Numbered from the stretch's first letter, positions 10,183 to 24,884 are shown. The stretch is 64,000 bases of DNA from an uncultured Alphaproteobacteria bacterium (GCA_937995535.1 CALKJU010000011.1:62001-126000), one strand, 5' to 3'. Made by a program: numbers and translations. Notes: generated from the sequence alone by a model not told the origin.

Positions 10183-11713
10183 ATGCAGCTCACCGTCTGG
10201 ACCTACGAGGGACCGCCCCATGTCGGGGCGATGCGCATCGCGACGGCGATGGAGGGTGTGCACTACGTCCTTCACGCGCCGCAGGGCGACACCTACGCCG
10301 ACCTGCTGTTCACCATGATCGAGCGCCGCGACAGGCGCCCGCCGGTGACCTACACGACCTTCCAGGCTCGCGACCTCGGCGGCGACACGGCCGAGCTGTT
10401 CAAGACCGCGACCCGCGAGGCGTATGCGCGGTTCCGTCCGGAGGCGATCCTGGTCGGCGCGTCGTGCACCGCCGAGCTGATCCAGGACGATCCAGGCGGC
10501 CTCGCCCGCGCCCTCGATCTGCCCGTTCCGGTCATCCCCCTCGAGCTCCCTTCCTACCAGAAGAAGGAGAACTGGGGCGCCGCGGAGACCTTCTACCAGA
10601 TCGTCCGGGCGATGGCGGGTCCGACTTCGCCGCCGCCGGGCAGCAAGCGTCCTGCCCGCGGCCCTGGCGTACGGCCGAGCTGCAACCTGCTCGGTCCCAC
10701 CGCGCTCGGCTTCCGCCACCGTGACGATGTCGAGGAGCTACGCCGCCTGCTGGAGCGGCTCGGCGTCGAGGTCCGTGTGGTGGCGCCGCTCGGCGCGACG
10801 CCGGCGGACCTCGCCCGCCTCGGCGAGGCCGATTTCAACGTCGTCATGTATCCGGAGATCGCAGCGACGACGGCGCGCTGGCTCGAGCGCAGCTTCAGCC
10901 AGCCCTACACGCGCACCGTGCCGATCGGCGTCGGCGCGACCCGCGACTTTGTCGAGGAGGTGGCTCGGTTGGCGGGGCTTGAGCCGGCCGCGGCGGTGGC
11001 CACGGCCGGCAGCCGGCTCCCCTGGTACTCGCGCTCGGTCGACTCGACCTACCTCACCGGCAAGCGTGTGTTCGTCTTCGGTGACGCGACGCATGCCATC
11101 GCGGCGGCGCGGGTCGCCGCTGAGGAGCTCGCCTTCACCGTGGTCGGGCTCGGCAGCTACAGCCGTGAGCTGGCCCGCGAGGTCCGCGAGGCGGCCGCCC
11201 GCTACGGCGTCGAGGCGTTGATCACCGACGACTATCTCGCGGTCGAGGCGAAGGTCGCGGAACTGCAGCCTGAGCTGGTGCTCGGCACGCAAATGGAGCG
11301 CCATATCGCCAAGCGCCTCGGGATTCCCTGCGCGGTCATCTCCGCACCGGTGCACGTCCAGGACTTCCCGGCGCGCTACTCGCCGCAGATGGGCGTCGAG
11401 GGCGCCAACGTCCTGTTCGACACCCTCGTCCACCCCCTGATGATGGGCCTCGAGGAGCATCTGCTCGGGATGTTCCGCGAGGATTTCGAATTCCACGATG
11501 GCGCGGCCCCGTCGCACCTCGGCACCCATGCCTCCCTGCCGAGCGTGCCGGCGGCCGCGCCCCCGCCTGCCGCGGCCACCTTGAGCTGGGCGCAGGACGC
11601 CGAGCAGGAGCTGAAGAAGATCCCGTTCTTCGTGCGCGGCAAGGCGCGGCGCAACACCGAGCGCTTCGCCGCCGAGCGGGGGCTGGCCCGGATCACCGTC
11701 GAAACCCTGTACG

Positions 11714-11739
<26 letters not shown>
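10183..11739 (+). CDS. bchB: Dark-operative protochlorophyllide reductase subunit BchB
   Basis: The 518-residue B subunit of the light-independent protochlorophyllide reductase. The N-terminus ([19 protein letters not shown]) is the family signature, and Asp36 ([11 protein letters not shown]) is at the position of the aspartate that completes the NB-cluster. The C-terminus has the small protochlorophyllide-binding domain ([16 protein letters not shown]). The ATG at 10183 is two bases after the bchN stop. Its last 26 bases overlap the start of bchH, so the two are probably translationally coupled. Confidence 0.97.
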
Positions 11740-16286
<4,547 letters not shown>

Positions 16287-16287
<1 letters not shown>

Positions 16288-16988
16288 TGCCCAGCACGAC
16301 TTATCTCGAGCGGCGCGGCGAGCTGCTCACCTATTTCGACCGGACCGCGGTCGAGGCGTGGAAGCGGCTGACCTCCGATGCCCCGGTCGGGCGGATCCGC
16401 GCGACGGTCCGTGCCGGGCGGGAACGGATGCGGCGCACGCTGTGTGGCTGGCTGCCGGATGACCTGCGGGGCCGCCGAGTGCTCGACGCCGGCTGCGGTA
16501 CCGGGGCGATGTCCGTCGAGCTGGCGGCCCGGGGCGCCGAGGTCGTCGCCATCGACCTCTCCCCGACCCTGGTCGGGCTCGCCCGCGAGCGCTGTGCGAT
16601 GCCCACGGGTCCGGGGCGGATCGACTTCCGTGTCGGCGACATGCTCGATCCTGCTCTCGGCATGTTCGACCACATCGTCGCGATGGATTCGCTGATCCAC
16701 TACCGGGCGCCGGACATGGTCCGGGCGCTGGTCGCACTGGCCGCGCGCACGCGCGATTCGATGGTCGTGACGTTCGCCCCGCGGACCCTGCCCCTCGCCG
16801 TCATGCACGCCGTCGGCCGGGCGTTCCCGCGCGGCGACCGCGCCCCGGCGATCGAGCCGGTCGCGCCGACCCGCCTGACACGGCTGCTGGCCGACGATCC
16901 CGACCTGAAGGCTTGGCGCCTCGGCCGCAGCGAGCGCGTCGCGCACGGCTTCTACACCTCGCAAGGGCTGGAGCTGCGCCGCGCATGA
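16287..16988 (+). CDS. bchM: Mg-protoporphyrin IX O-methyltransferase BchM
   Basis: A 233-residue class I SAM-dependent methyltransferase that esterifies the C13 propionate of Mg-protoporphyrin IX. The N-terminus YLERRGELLTYFDRTAVEAW is the BchM/ChlM signature, and the SAM motif VLDAGCGTGAMSVELAARGA follows near residue 65. It acts after BchH and before AcsF, which matches its place in the operon. Start and stop overlap its neighbours by a few bases. Confidence 0.96.
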
Positions 16989-18418
16989 CCCGGGTGGCCG
17001 GCAGTCTCGCGCAGATCTGGACCCGACTGGGTCCGCGCTTCCTGCCGTTCGCCGACGCGGCGACCACCGAGCTGCCGCTCGGGCGGCTGCTGCGCCTGTC
17101 GCTGTTCCAGGTTTCCGTCGGGATGGCCGTGGCCCTGCTGAACGGTACGCTCAACCGGGTGATGATCGTCGAGCTTGGCGTGCCGACCTGGCTCGTCGCC
17201 ACGATGATCGCGCTGCCGCTCGCCTTCGCACCCTTCCGTACGCTGATCGGCTTCCGCTCCGATCACCATCGCTCCTATCTCGGCTGGCGCCGGGTGCCCT
17301 ACATCTGGATGGGCACGCTCCTGCAGTTCGGCGGCTTCGCGATCATGCCGTTCGCCCTGCTCGTCCTGTCCGGGGACACGCACGGGCCGATCCTGTATGG
17401 CCAGCTGGGCGCGGCGCTGGCGTTCCTCATGATCGGTGCCGGACTTCACACGACCCAGACCGCCGGGCTCGCGCTCGCCTCGGACCTCGCCCCGGCCGAT
17501 GCGCGACCGCGTGTCGTGGCCCTGCTCTATGTCATGTTGCTCGTCGGCATGGTCGCCAGTGCCATGACGTTCGGCTGGCTGCTCGCCGACTTTAGCCAAG
17601 TTCGCCTGATCCAGGTGATCCAGGGCGCGGCGCTCGTCACGATGGTCCTCAACGGGATCTCGCTGTGGAAGCAGGAGGCGCGCGATCCGGCCCTGACCCG
17701 CCCGGATCGCCCCCGCCCATTGTTCCGCGAGGCTTGGCGTTCCTTCCGCAGGGGTGGCCGGTCCGGCCGTCTGCTGCTCGCCGTCGGGCTCGGCACCGCA
17801 GCGTTCAACATGCAGGACATCCTGCTGGAGCCCTATGGCGGACAGATCCTCGGCCTGTCCGTCGGGGCGACCTCGATCCTGACCGGCATCCTCGCCGGCG
17901 GTACGCTGCTCGGCTTCGCGCTCGCGGCGCGGGTGCTGGGCGCCGGCGGCGATCCCTGTCGCCTCGCGGGCTTCGGCGCGACCGCCGGGCTGCTCGCCTT
18001 CGCCGCGGTGATCTTCGCCGCGCCACTCGACTCGGCGGCGATGTTCCGCGCCGGTACGGCGCTGATCGGCTTCGGTGGCGGCCTGTTCGCCGTGGGCACG
18101 CTCACTGCGGCCATGGACCTGGCCGCCGAGGGTGGCAGCGGCCTCGCGCTGGGTGCCTGGGGCGCCGTGCAGGCGACGGCAGCGGGTCTCGCGATCGCCG
18201 CCGGGGGCTTCCTGCGCGACGCGATCGGCCTGCTCGCCAGCCAGGGCGCCCTCGGCGTCGCACTGACCCACCCGGCTACCGGCTACGGAGCGGTCTACCT
18301 GGTGGAGATCGTGCTCCTGCTCGCGACCTTGGTCGCCGTCGGCCCGCTCGTCCGAGCGCTGGCCGAGGTGCGCCCGCACCCACCCACGAGATTCGGTCTG
18401 GCCGAGGTTCCCGGCTAG
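16985..18418 (+). CDS. lhaA: Light-harvesting 1 assembly protein LhaA (PucC family)
   Basis: The 477-residue, 12-helix membrane protein has the LNRVMIVELGVPTWLVA motif near residue 55 and the FRTLIGFRSDHHRSYLGWRR loop characteristic of LhaA. LhaA is needed for normal LH1 antenna assembly in Rhodobacter. The position directly before puhA is conserved in purple bacteria. Its ATG at 16985 overlaps the bchM stop (ATGA). It is paralogous to the PucC-family gene at 2307-3638. Confidence 0.94.
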   Translation: MTRVAGSLAQIWTRLGPRFLPFADAATTELPLGRLLRLSLFQVSVGMAVALLNGTLNRVMIVELGVPTWLVATMIALPLAFAPFRTLIGFRSDHHRSYLGWRRVPYIWMGTLLQFGGFAIMPFALLVLSGDTHGPILYGQLGAALAFLMIGAGLHTTQTAGLALASDLAPADARPRVVALLYVMLLVGMVASAMTFGWLLADFSQVRLIQVIQGAALVTMVLNGISLWKQEARDPALTRPDRPRPLFREAWRSFRRGGRSGRLLLAVGLGTAAFNMQDILLEPYGGQILGLSVGATSILTGILAGGTLLGFALAARVLGAGGDPCRLAGFGATAGLLAFAAVIFAAPLDSAAMFRAGTALIGFGGGLFAVGTLTAAMDLAAEGGSGLALGAWGAVQATAAGLAIAAGGFLRDAIGLLASQGALGVALTHPATGYGAVYLVEIVLLLATLVAVGPLVRALAEVRPHPPTRFGLAEVPG

Positions 18419-18444
18419 CCCGTGTTGCCAGCGGAGGTCTTCTG

Positions 18445-19209
18445 ATGTGGACTGGCGCCATCACCGGATACATCGACGTAGCGCAGGTCGTGCTCTACGT
18501 CTTCTGGGCCTTCTTCGCCGGCCTGATCCTCTACCTGCACCGCGAAGGCAAGCGTGAAGGCTACCCGCTCGAATCCGAGCGTTCGCGCTTCATCACCGTC
18601 GAGGGTTTCCCCCGGACGCCGCCGGCCAAGCTGTTCAAGCTGGCCGATGGGCGCACGGTGACGAGCAGCCGGGTCGACGAGCGCGAGCTGCATGCCCGGC
18701 CGGTCGCGGCTTGGCCGGGCGCGCCGCTGACGCCCACCGGTGATCCGATGCGCGACGGGGTCGGCCCCGCGGCCTATGCGCTGCGCGCCGACGAGCCGGA
18801 GCGAACGTCGGAGGGCCTGCCGTTGATCGCACCGATCGGGCTGGTCGCTGACACCACGGTGGCGACCGAGGACGTGGACCCGCGCGGCATGCCGGTGATC
18901 GCCGGCGATCGGCAGGTGGCGGGCACGGTGACCGACCTCTGGGTCGACCGTTCGGAGCCGCAGATCCGTTATCTGCAGGTGGCCGTCGACGGCGTCGACC
19001 GCCCGATCCTGGTGCCGATCAATTTTGCACGCATCCGTGCGCGCCGCGGCGTGGTCGAGGTCGACGCGATCTTCGCCAAGCACTTCCACGACGTGCCGCC
19101 GATCAAGCATGCCGACCACATCACCAAGCTCGAGGAGGACATGATCACGGCCTACTACGCGGGCGGCACGCTCTACGCGACGCCGGCGCGGACCGAGCCG
19201 CTGCTGTGA
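18445..19209 (+). CDS. puhA: Photosynthetic reaction centre H subunit PuhA
   Basis: The 254-residue H subunit caps the cytoplasmic side of the reaction centre. It has one N-terminal transmembrane helix (residues about 10-32) ending in LHREGKREGYPLE, then a soluble PRC-barrel region with VAGTVTDLWVDRSEPQIRYL. GGAGG lies eight bases before the ATG at 18445. The L, M and antenna genes (puf) are not in the window, so the rest of the reaction centre must be encoded elsewhere. The stop overlaps the puhB GTG. Confidence 0.97.
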   Translation: MWTGAITGYIDVAQVVLYVFWAFFAGLILYLHREGKREGYPLESERSRFITVEGFPRTPPAKLFKLADGRTVTSSRVDERELHARPVAAWPGAPLTPTGDPMRDGVGPAAYALRADEPERTSEGLPLIAPIGLVADTTVATEDVDPRGMPVIAGDRQVAGTVTDLWVDRSEPQIRYLQVAVDGVDRPILVPINFARIRARRGVVEVDAIFAKHFHDVPPIKHADHITKLEEDMITAYYAGGTLYATPARTEPLL

Positions 19210-19862
19210 TCCGCGAGCACGACTGCGAGCCCGTTCCGGGTCTGCCGGAGGCTCTTCCACCCGGCGAGCGCATCCTGTGGCAGGGCTCGCCGGCGTGTTG
19301 GTCACTTGCGCGCCATGCGTTCCATACCGCGAAGATCGCGATCTACTGTGCGGTCATCGTGGCTTGGCGGGTGCTCTCCGACCTCGCCGATGGCGTCGCG
19401 GTCGGCGACGCCCTGGTGGGTGGGCTGTGGCTGCTGCCGCTTGCCGCCCTGGCGATCGGCCTGCCGGCGCTCTTCGGCTGGCTGTACGCACGCACGACGA
19501 TCTACACGATCACCAACCGGCGCGTCGTGATCCGCTCCGGGGTCGCGATCCCGACGGCGTTCAACCTGCCCTTCGCGCTCATCGGCGCCGCCGCGATGCG
19601 TCGGCACCGTGACGGCACGGGCGATCTGCCGCTGACCTTGGTCGGCTCCGACCGCATCGCCTATTTGCACCTCTGGCCGAACGCGCGGCCGTGGCGCCTC
19701 GCGCACCCGGAGCCGATGCTGCGCTCGGTGCCGGACGTGGCCCGCGTCGCCGAGATCCTGGGACAGGCGCTGGCCTCGGCCGCCGGGTTGCCTTCGCCGG
19801 TGCGCTCGGGCGAAGATGCCACGATCGGCGCGCAGCCGCGGTTGGCCAAGGCGGCTGCCTGA
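19206..19862 (+). CDS. puhB: Photosynthetic complex assembly protein PuhB
   Basis: The 218-residue membrane protein has the LPPGERILWQGSPA motif, two or three transmembrane helices and a PH-like domain (YTITNRRVVIRSGVAIP). PuhB is a reaction-centre assembly factor in Rhodobacter. It starts with GTG at 19206 overlapping the puhA TGA as GTGA. PuhC follows 15 bases downstream. Confidence 0.93.
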   Translation: MIREHDCEPVPGLPEALPPGERILWQGSPACWSLARHAFHTAKIAIYCAVIVAWRVLSDLADGVAVGDALVGGLWLLPLAALAIGLPALFGWLYARTTIYTITNRRVVIRSGVAIPTAFNLPFALIGAAAMRRHRDGTGDLPLTLVGSDRIAYLHLWPNARPWRLAHPEPMLRSVPDVARVAEILGQALASAAGLPSPVRSGEDATIGAQPRLAKAAA

Positions 19863-19877
19863 AACAGGAGGGAGGAC

Positions 19878-20336
19878 GTGCACGAGTCCGACCACAACCG
19901 TCCCCTGCCCCGCGTGCTGCTCTACGCAGCCGCGGCGATGGTGATCCTGTCCATCACGCTGGCCGCCACATCCCGGCTGACGGGGATCGGCCGGACCGAG
20001 TTCGCCGCCGTTCCGGCCGTCGAGAGCCGCGATCTGCTGTTCGAGGATCGACAGGACGGCGCGGTGACCATCTACGCCGCGGAGGACCGGTCGGTGGTCG
20101 GTGTGCTGCCGCCCGGCTCGGACGGGTTCATCCGCGGTGTGCTGCGCGGCCTCGCCCGTGACCGCAAACTGCACCAGAAAGGCGCCGACCAGCCGTTCCG
20201 GCTGACCCGCTGGGCGGATGGCCGCCTGTCGATCGACGATCCGGCGACCGGGCGGCGGATCGATCTCGGCGCGTTCGGGCCGACCAACGCCCAGGCCTTC
20301 GCGCGGCTGTTCGCGCCGGAGGGGCCGTCGATATGA
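19878..20336 (+). CDS. puhC: Photosynthetic complex assembly protein PuhC
   Basis: The 152-residue protein has one N-terminal transmembrane helix (residues about 12-32) and a periplasmic domain with FEDRQDGAVTIYAAEDRSVV and GFIRGVLRGLARDRK, which mark PuhC. PuhC affects LH1-reaction centre organisation. It starts with GTG at 19878 after a clear AGGAGGGAGG ribosome site. Its stop overlaps the next ATG (ATGA). Confidence 0.9.
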   Translation: MHESDHNRPLPRVLLYAAAAMVILSITLAATSRLTGIGRTEFAAVPAVESRDLLFEDRQDGAVTIYAAEDRSVVGVLPPGSDGFIRGVLRGLARDRKLHQKGADQPFRLTRWADGRLSIDDPATGRRIDLGAFGPTNAQAFARLFAPEGPSI

Positions 20337-20635
20337 TCGGTGGCCTCCTGCTCGGCCGGCAGCGCGTCGAGGTGCCCTGCACCGTCGACATCGAGCACAG
20401 CTTCGACAGCCTGCATGCCTATGTCGACCTCGAGGGGGTCGAGGTCGGGCCGGGTGACGAGGTGATCGTTCACGATGCACCCACCGAGGTTCCGTTCGGT
20501 GAGCGGCTCGTCGTGCAGCGGACCGCCACCGTCATCCGCGCGAGCTGGCTGGAGCGGCTCCTCACCAAGCTTCTCTCACGCCTCGAGCTCACCGAGCTCT
20601 ACGAGGTCGGCTTCTCATCCTGGAGGCGAGCATGA
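20333..20635 (+). CDS. bciE: Small cyclase auxiliary protein, probable BciE
   Basis: A 100-residue soluble protein encoded between puhC and acsF, overlapping both by four bases. I recognise no enzyme motif. BciE is a small protein reported as required for activity of the AcsF-type cyclase in Alphaproteobacteria, and a gene of this size next to acsF fits it. The call rests on position, size and coupling rather than on a motif I can point to. Visible features are an acidic beta-rich N-terminal two-thirds and a basic, Leu-rich C-terminus ([18 protein letters not shown]). Confidence 0.65.
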   Translation: MIGGLLLGRQRVEVPCTVDIEHSFDSLHAYVDLEGVEVGPGDEVIVHDAPTEVPFGERLVVQRTATVIRASWLERLLTKLLSRLELTELYEVGFSSWRRA

Positions 20636-21696
20636 ACGCTCTCCCACGCGGTAAGGTGCTCAACGAGACGACGCGCATGGCGCAGCAGAGCACCGTGCTG
20701 AGCCCGCGCTTCTACACCACCGATTTCGCCGCGATGGACCGGCTCGAGGTCGGTCGGGTCCGGGCCGAGTGGGACGAGCTGATCGCCGAGATGCGGCGTG
20801 ATCCGAACAAGGGCCACTTCCAGCGCGGTGACGACTGGGATGGTGACATCTCCGGCCTGCCGGAAGAGCTGCGCAAGGAGTTCATCGACTTCCTGGTCAG
20901 CTCGGTGACCGCCGAGTTCTCCGGCTGCGTTCTCTATGCCGAGATCAAGAAGCGGATCACCAACCCGGACATCCGCGAGCTGTTCCACTTCATGAGCCGC
21001 GACGAGTCGCGCCACGCCGGCTTCATCAACGACACGCTCAAGGACTTCGGTATCGGCGTCGATCTCGGCTTCCTCACCAAGGCGAAGAAGTACACCTATT
21101 TCCGGCCGAAGTTCATCTTCTACGCCACCTATCTCTCGGAGAAGATCGGCTACGCCCGATACATCACGATCTACCGGCTGTTCGAGCGCAATCCGGAGCG
21201 TCGCTTCCACCCGATCTTCCGCTGGTTCGAGAAGTGGTGCAACGACGAGTTCCGCCACGGCGAGGCGTTCGCGCTGCTCATGCGCGCCGATCCGACGCTG
21301 CTGAGCGGGGTCAACAAGCTCTGGATCAAGTTCTTCCTGCTCGCAGTCTACGCGACGATGTACGTGCGCGACCACGCACGGCCCGAGTTCCACAAGGCGC
21401 TCGGCATCGACCCGACCGACTACGATTATCGCGTCTTCCACATCACCTCGGAGATATCGCGCCAGGTCTTTCCGCTGACCCTCGATGTGGACAATCCGGC
21501 CTTCCGCTCCGGGCTCGAGCGTCTGCACCGCCTCGCCCTGGCGATCGGCGATGCCGAGCGTCGGGGCGGCCTGACTGGCAAGGTCAAGAAGGCTGCGCTC
21601 AGCGCCGCGGCGGCGGCGACCTTTGCGCGCCTGTTCCTGATCCCGGCGCAGCGCAACGAGCTGCCGCAGCACGTGCGCCTGGCGCCGGCGTGGTAG
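20632..21696 (+). CDS. acsF: Aerobic Mg-protoporphyrin IX monomethyl ester cyclase AcsF
   Basis: The 354-residue diiron oxygenase forms the isocyclic ring E with O2. Carboxylate-histidine motifs for the diiron centre are visible as DESRHAGF near residue 124 and [12 protein letters not shown] near 205, with the preceding Glu in [13 protein letters not shown]. Its presence, and the absence of a BchE gene here, point to oxygen-dependent pigment synthesis. The start overlaps the small BciE-like gene; puhE follows after 16 bases. Confidence 0.97.
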   Translation: MNALPRGKVLNETTRMAQQSTVLSPRFYTTDFAAMDRLEVGRVRAEWDELIAEMRRDPNKGHFQRGDDWDGDISGLPEELRKEFIDFLVSSVTAEFSGCVLYAEIKKRITNPDIRELFHFMSRDESRHAGFINDTLKDFGIGVDLGFLTKAKKYTYFRPKFIFYATYLSEKIGYARYITIYRLFERNPERRFHPIFRWFEKWCNDEFRHGEAFALLMRADPTLLSGVNKLWIKFFLLAVYATMYVRDHARPEFHKALGIDPTDYDYRVFHITSEISRQVFPLTLDVDNPAFRSGLERLHRLALAIGDAERRGGLTGKVKKAALSAAAAATFARLFLIPAQRNELPQHVRLAPAW

Positions 21697-21712
21697 AGCG
21701 GCGTTTCGTCCC

Positions 21713-22591
21713 GTGAGCCAGCTCGTGCTGCCGGCCCTCTACGCACTGCTGATCTGGTGGGCGAGCACGGTGCTCGTGCTCTATCTCGACAGCCTTCCGA
21801 GCCGCACCTATCGCTGGAGCCTGCTGGCGGCGACGGCACTGCTCCCGGTGGCACTGATCGTCCTCGAGCTCGCTGCGCGAAGTCCCACGCCCGGCGGTGC
21901 CTACGTGGCGTTCACCGCAGCGTTGCTCGTCTGGGCGTGGCTGGAGCTCACCTTTCTCACCGGCGTCGTAACCGGGCCGCGCCAGGAGGGCTGCCCGGAA
22001 GGCAGCGTCGGTTGGCGCCGCTTCGGCTACGCCGTGCAGGCGCTCCTCTGGCACGAACTGGCCATTCTGGCCGGCGGCGTGCTCGTGCTGGCGCTGACCT
22101 GGGACGCACCCAACCAGGTCGGGTTCTGGACCTATGCCATCCTCTGGGTGATGCGGATCAGCGCCAAGCTCAACGTCTACCTCGGCGTGCCGAACCTGAG
22201 CGAGGATCTCCTTCCCGAGCCCGTCGCCTACCTCAAGAGCTATCTCGGCCGTCGGCCGATGAACCTGCTTTTCCCGTTCTCGGTCTCGTTCGGTACGATC
22301 GGGGTCGTGCTGCTCGCCCAGGCGGCGATGCAGGCCGATGCCGGGGCGTTCCTCGCCACCGCCTACATGCTGGCCACGGCGCTGCTCGCCCTGGCCGTGC
22401 TGGAGCACTGGTTCCTCGTCCTGCCCATCCGGGATGCGGCGTTGTGGCGCTGGGCCGTCAGCACCCGTGCCGCCCATGATCAGGACGGCAAGATGGATAG
22501 CCATGATCGCGAGCGTGTGTCGCTCGCTGCCGGACCGGCCTGGGCGGCATCCGCTCCGGTGCCGCTCCCGACCCGCTGGAGGCGCCGATGA
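21713..22591 (+). CDS. puhE: Photosynthetic complex assembly protein PuhE
   Basis: The 292-residue polytopic membrane protein (about seven or eight helices) has the PuhE-like segments [13 protein letters not shown] and [19 protein letters not shown]. PuhE modulates bacteriochlorophyll synthesis and reaction-centre assembly in Rhodobacter. It starts with GTG at 21713 and its stop overlaps the hemA ATG. The order acsF-puhE-hemA is common in Alphaproteobacteria. Confidence 0.93.
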   Translation: MSQLVLPALYALLIWWASTVLVLYLDSLPSRTYRWSLLAATALLPVALIVLELAARSPTPGGAYVAFTAALLVWAWLELTFLTGVVTGPRQEGCPEGSVGWRRFGYAVQALLWHELAILAGGVLVLALTWDAPNQVGFWTYAILWVMRISAKLNVYLGVPNLSEDLLPEPVAYLKSYLGRRPMNLLFPFSVSFGTIGVVLLAQAAMQADAGAFLATAYMLATALLALAVLEHWFLVLPIRDAALWRWAVSTRAAHDQDGKMDSHDRERVSLAAGPAWAASAPVPLPTRWRRR

Positions 22592-23799
22592 ACTACGAAG
22601 CCTTCTTCCGCTCCGAGATCGAGGGGCTGCGCCGGGAGGGTCGCTACCGTATCTTCGCGGACCTTGAGCGTCAGGCGGGGCGCTTCCCACGGGCGACGCT
22701 GCACCGCGATGGCCGGCAGGTCGAAGTGACCGTCTGGTGCTCCAACGACTATCTCGGGATGGGCCAGCACCCCGACGTCCTGGCCGCGATGCACGAGGCG
22801 ATTGAGCGCTGCGGCGCCGGCGCCGGGGGCACCCGTAACATCTCCGGTACGAATCACTACCATGTCCTGCTCGAGCAGGAACTTGCCGATTTGCACGGCA
22901 AGGAGGCGGCCCTGCTGTTCACCTCTGGCTATGTCTCGAACTGGGCCGCGCTGACCACGCTCGCGTCGCGAATGCCCAATTGCGTCGTCCTGTCGGACGC
23001 CGGCAATCACGCTTCGATGATCGAGGGCATCCGCCACAGCCGTGCCGAGCGGCGAATCTTCGCCCACAATGACCCCGAGGACCTGGCCCGCAAGCTGGCC
23101 GATCTCGATCCCGAACGTCCGAAGCTGGTCGCCTTCGAATCGGTCTACTCGATGGATGGCGACGTGGCGCCGATCGGCGAGCTGTGCGACGTCGCCGACC
23201 GCTACCGTGCCATGACCTATCTCGACGAGGTCCATGCCGTCGGCCTTTACGGCCCGCGCGGCGGTGGCGTCGCCGAGCGCATGGGAGTGGCCGACCGGCT
23301 CTCCGTGATCGAGGGCACGCTCGGCAAGGCCGTCGGAGTGATGGGCGGCTACATCGCCGGTTCGGCTGCGCTCTGCGACTTCGTGCGCAGCTTCGCCTCG
23401 GGCTTCATCTTCACCACGGCGCTGCCGCCGGCGCTGGCCGCCGGAGCGATCGCGAGCATCCGCCATCTCAAGGCCGGCGGGGCACTGCGCGAGCGCCACC
23501 AGGACCGCGTCGCACGCGTCCGCGCGGGTCTCGACGCGGCCGGGATCCCGCACAAGGCCAACCCGAGCCACATCGTCCCGGTGATGGTCGGCGATCCGGT
23601 ACGCTGCAAGCGGCTCAGCGACCTCCTCCTCGAGCAGCACGGCGTCTACGTACAGCCGATCAACTACCCGACCGTGCCGCGCGGTACGGAGCGGCTGCGG
23701 ATCACCCCCTCACCCCTGCACAGCGACGCCGACATCGATCACCTGCTGCGGTCACTGACCGCGGTCTGGTCCGAGGTCCCGCTTCGCCAGGCGGCGTGA
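22588..23799 (+). CDS. hemA: 5-aminolevulinate synthase HemA
   Basis: The 403-residue PLP enzyme condenses glycine and succinyl-CoA to 5-aminolevulinate, the first tetrapyrrole precursor, as in Alphaproteobacteria. The PLP lysine is Lys247 in [15 protein letters not shown]. Other landmarks are [30 protein letters not shown] and [12 protein letters not shown]. Placing hemA at the end of the operon links precursor supply to pigment synthesis. Length is normal. Confidence 0.97.
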   Translation: MNYEAFFRSEIEGLRREGRYRIFADLERQAGRFPRATLHRDGRQVEVTVWCSNDYLGMGQHPDVLAAMHEAIERCGAGAGGTRNISGTNHYHVLLEQELADLHGKEAALLFTSGYVSNWAALTTLASRMPNCVVLSDAGNHASMIEGIRHSRAERRIFAHNDPEDLARKLADLDPERPKLVAFESVYSMDGDVAPIGELCDVADRYRAMTYLDEVHAVGLYGPRGGGVAERMGVADRLSVIEGTLGKAVGVMGGYIAGSAALCDFVRSFASGFIFTTALPPALAAGAIASIRHLKAGGALRERHQDRVARVRAGLDAAGIPHKANPSHIVPVMVGDPVRCKRLSDLLLEQHGVYVQPINYPTVPRGTERLRITPSPLHSDADIDHLLRSLTAVWSEVPLRQAA

Positions 23800-23818
23800 G
23801 ACCGCGCCGCAGGGTCCG

Positions 23819-24349
23819 CTGACCGGAGCTCCCGCGCCGACGCTGAGCCTCGACGAGGTCGGGCCCAGCGCCCCGGCGACGCCACTCGGGACAGGTTGGG
23901 CGCTGTTCACGGATCAGGTGATGGGTGGCGTATCCGTCGGCGCGCTCACCGTCGAGACGGTCGCAGGGCGGCGCGCCCTGCGCATGCGGGGCGAGGTGAG
24001 CTTGGCGAACGACGGCGGCTTCGTGCAGATGTCCCTCGACCTCGTGCCCGGCGGCGGAGCCTTCGATGCGCGCGGCTGGACCGGCATCGAGCTCGACGTC
24101 CACGGCAATGACGAGACTTACGGCCTGCACCTCCGGACGGTCGATCTGGTGCGGCCGTGGCAGTCCTACCGGCAGACCTTCGTCGCCGCACCGGGTTGGA
24201 CGACCGTCCGCCTGCCGTTCGCCGGGTTCACCCCGCATCGGGTGACGAGCGCTCTCGAAACGAGCCGGCTCCGGCGGGTGGGGCTTGCCGCGATCGGACG
24301 TGCCTTCACCGCTGACCTCGCGCTGGCCGGCCTGCGCCTTTATCGGTAA
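23819..24349 (+). CDS. CIA30-family protein, start codon unusual
   Basis: The protein has the CIA30 beta-sandwich signature: W-A-L-F-T-D-QVMGGVS near the N-terminus, GWTGIELDVHGNDETYGLHLR and PFAGFTPHR. CIA30 proteins are best known from complex I assembly, but the bacterial role is unclear. The frame opens after a TGA at 23756 and has no ATG, GTG or TTG until 23918, which lies inside the conserved motif and would remove its Trp and Asp. A CTG at 23819 with AGGG five bases upstream would give an intact domain of about 176 residues and is my preferred start. It follows hemA in the same operon direction. Confidence 0.65.
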   Translation: MTGAPAPTLSLDEVGPSAPATPLGTGWALFTDQVMGGVSVGALTVETVAGRRALRMRGEVSLANDGGFVQMSLDLVPGGGAFDARGWTGIELDVHGNDETYGLHLRTVDLVRPWQSYRQTFVAAPGWTTVRLPFAGFTPHRVTSALETSRLRRVGLAAIGRAFTADLALAGLRLYR

Positions 24350-24377
24350 TCTCCGGCGCAATGGAACGGCCCTTGCT

Positions 24378-24641
24378 GTGAGTGAGCTTTTCGCGAGCGG
24401 CCGGGTCGTCGACGCCATCCTGGCGCTGATCGTCGTGGAAGCCGTGCTGCTGGCGTTTCTCCATCGCCGGCGCGGCCTCGGCGTGCCCCCGGCAGACCTG
24501 CTGGGCTACCTCGCCTCCGGCGCGGCACTGCTTCTCGCGCTGCGCAGCGCGCTGGTCGGCGCGCCGTGGATCTCGACCGCGTTCTGGCTCGCCGCGGCGC
24601 TCGTCGCGCACCTCGTCGACCTCGCGCGACGATGGCGCTGA
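24378..24641 (+). CDS. Small three-helix membrane protein
   Basis: An 87-residue protein starting at GTG 24378, with three hydrophobic segments (DAILALIVVEAVLLAFLH, LGYLASGAALLLALRSALV, AFWLAAALVAHLVDLA). I do not recognise a family. It lies 28 bases after the CIA30 gene and is the last gene on this strand before a non-coding stretch, so it probably ends the photosynthesis operon. There is no clear ribosome site. Confidence 0.5.
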   Translation: MSELFASGRVVDAILALIVVEAVLLAFLHRRRGLGVPPADLLGYLASGAALLLALRSALVGAPWISTAFWLAAALVAHLVDLARRWR

Positions 24642-24651
24642 CCTGTCTTGC

Positions 24652-24692
24652 GACTCGGCAACACCTCCACGTTGTCAGCGAATCGCCGAGTC
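24652..24692. repeat. Inverted repeat after the photosynthesis operon
   Basis: GACTCGGC (24652-24659) and its exact complement GCCGAGTC (24685-24692) flank 25 bases that contain a second, smaller pair (CAAC and GTTG). The structure begins 11 bases after the last gene of the operon. It could be a terminator or RNA-processing hairpin, but no T-run follows. Confidence 0.4.
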
Positions 24693-24803
24693 CATCGGCA
24701 CCTGGACGAACGCTCAAGGAATCACGCGTCCGATCAGTATGTTACCAGCCATTTTTGATCTCGATGTTGATCCGTGGTCGGCGGTGCTGCAGACCTCGCG
24801 CAT

Positions 24804-24822
24804 TGTCAGAAAGTTGATGACA
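24804..24822. repeat. TGTC-N11-GACA inverted repeat upstream of bactofilin
   Basis: TGTC (24804-24807) and GACA (24819-24822) form a dyad with 11 bases between. This is one base longer than the PpsR form TGTC-N10-GACA. It lies 63 bases before the bactofilin start. The rest of 24642-24884 holds no gene I can see. Confidence 0.3.
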
Positions 24823-24884
24823 GTTACAGATCTTCCCGTATAGGTTGAGGCACTGTGATGTGCGCTCGCCTACGGAGGTAGCCG

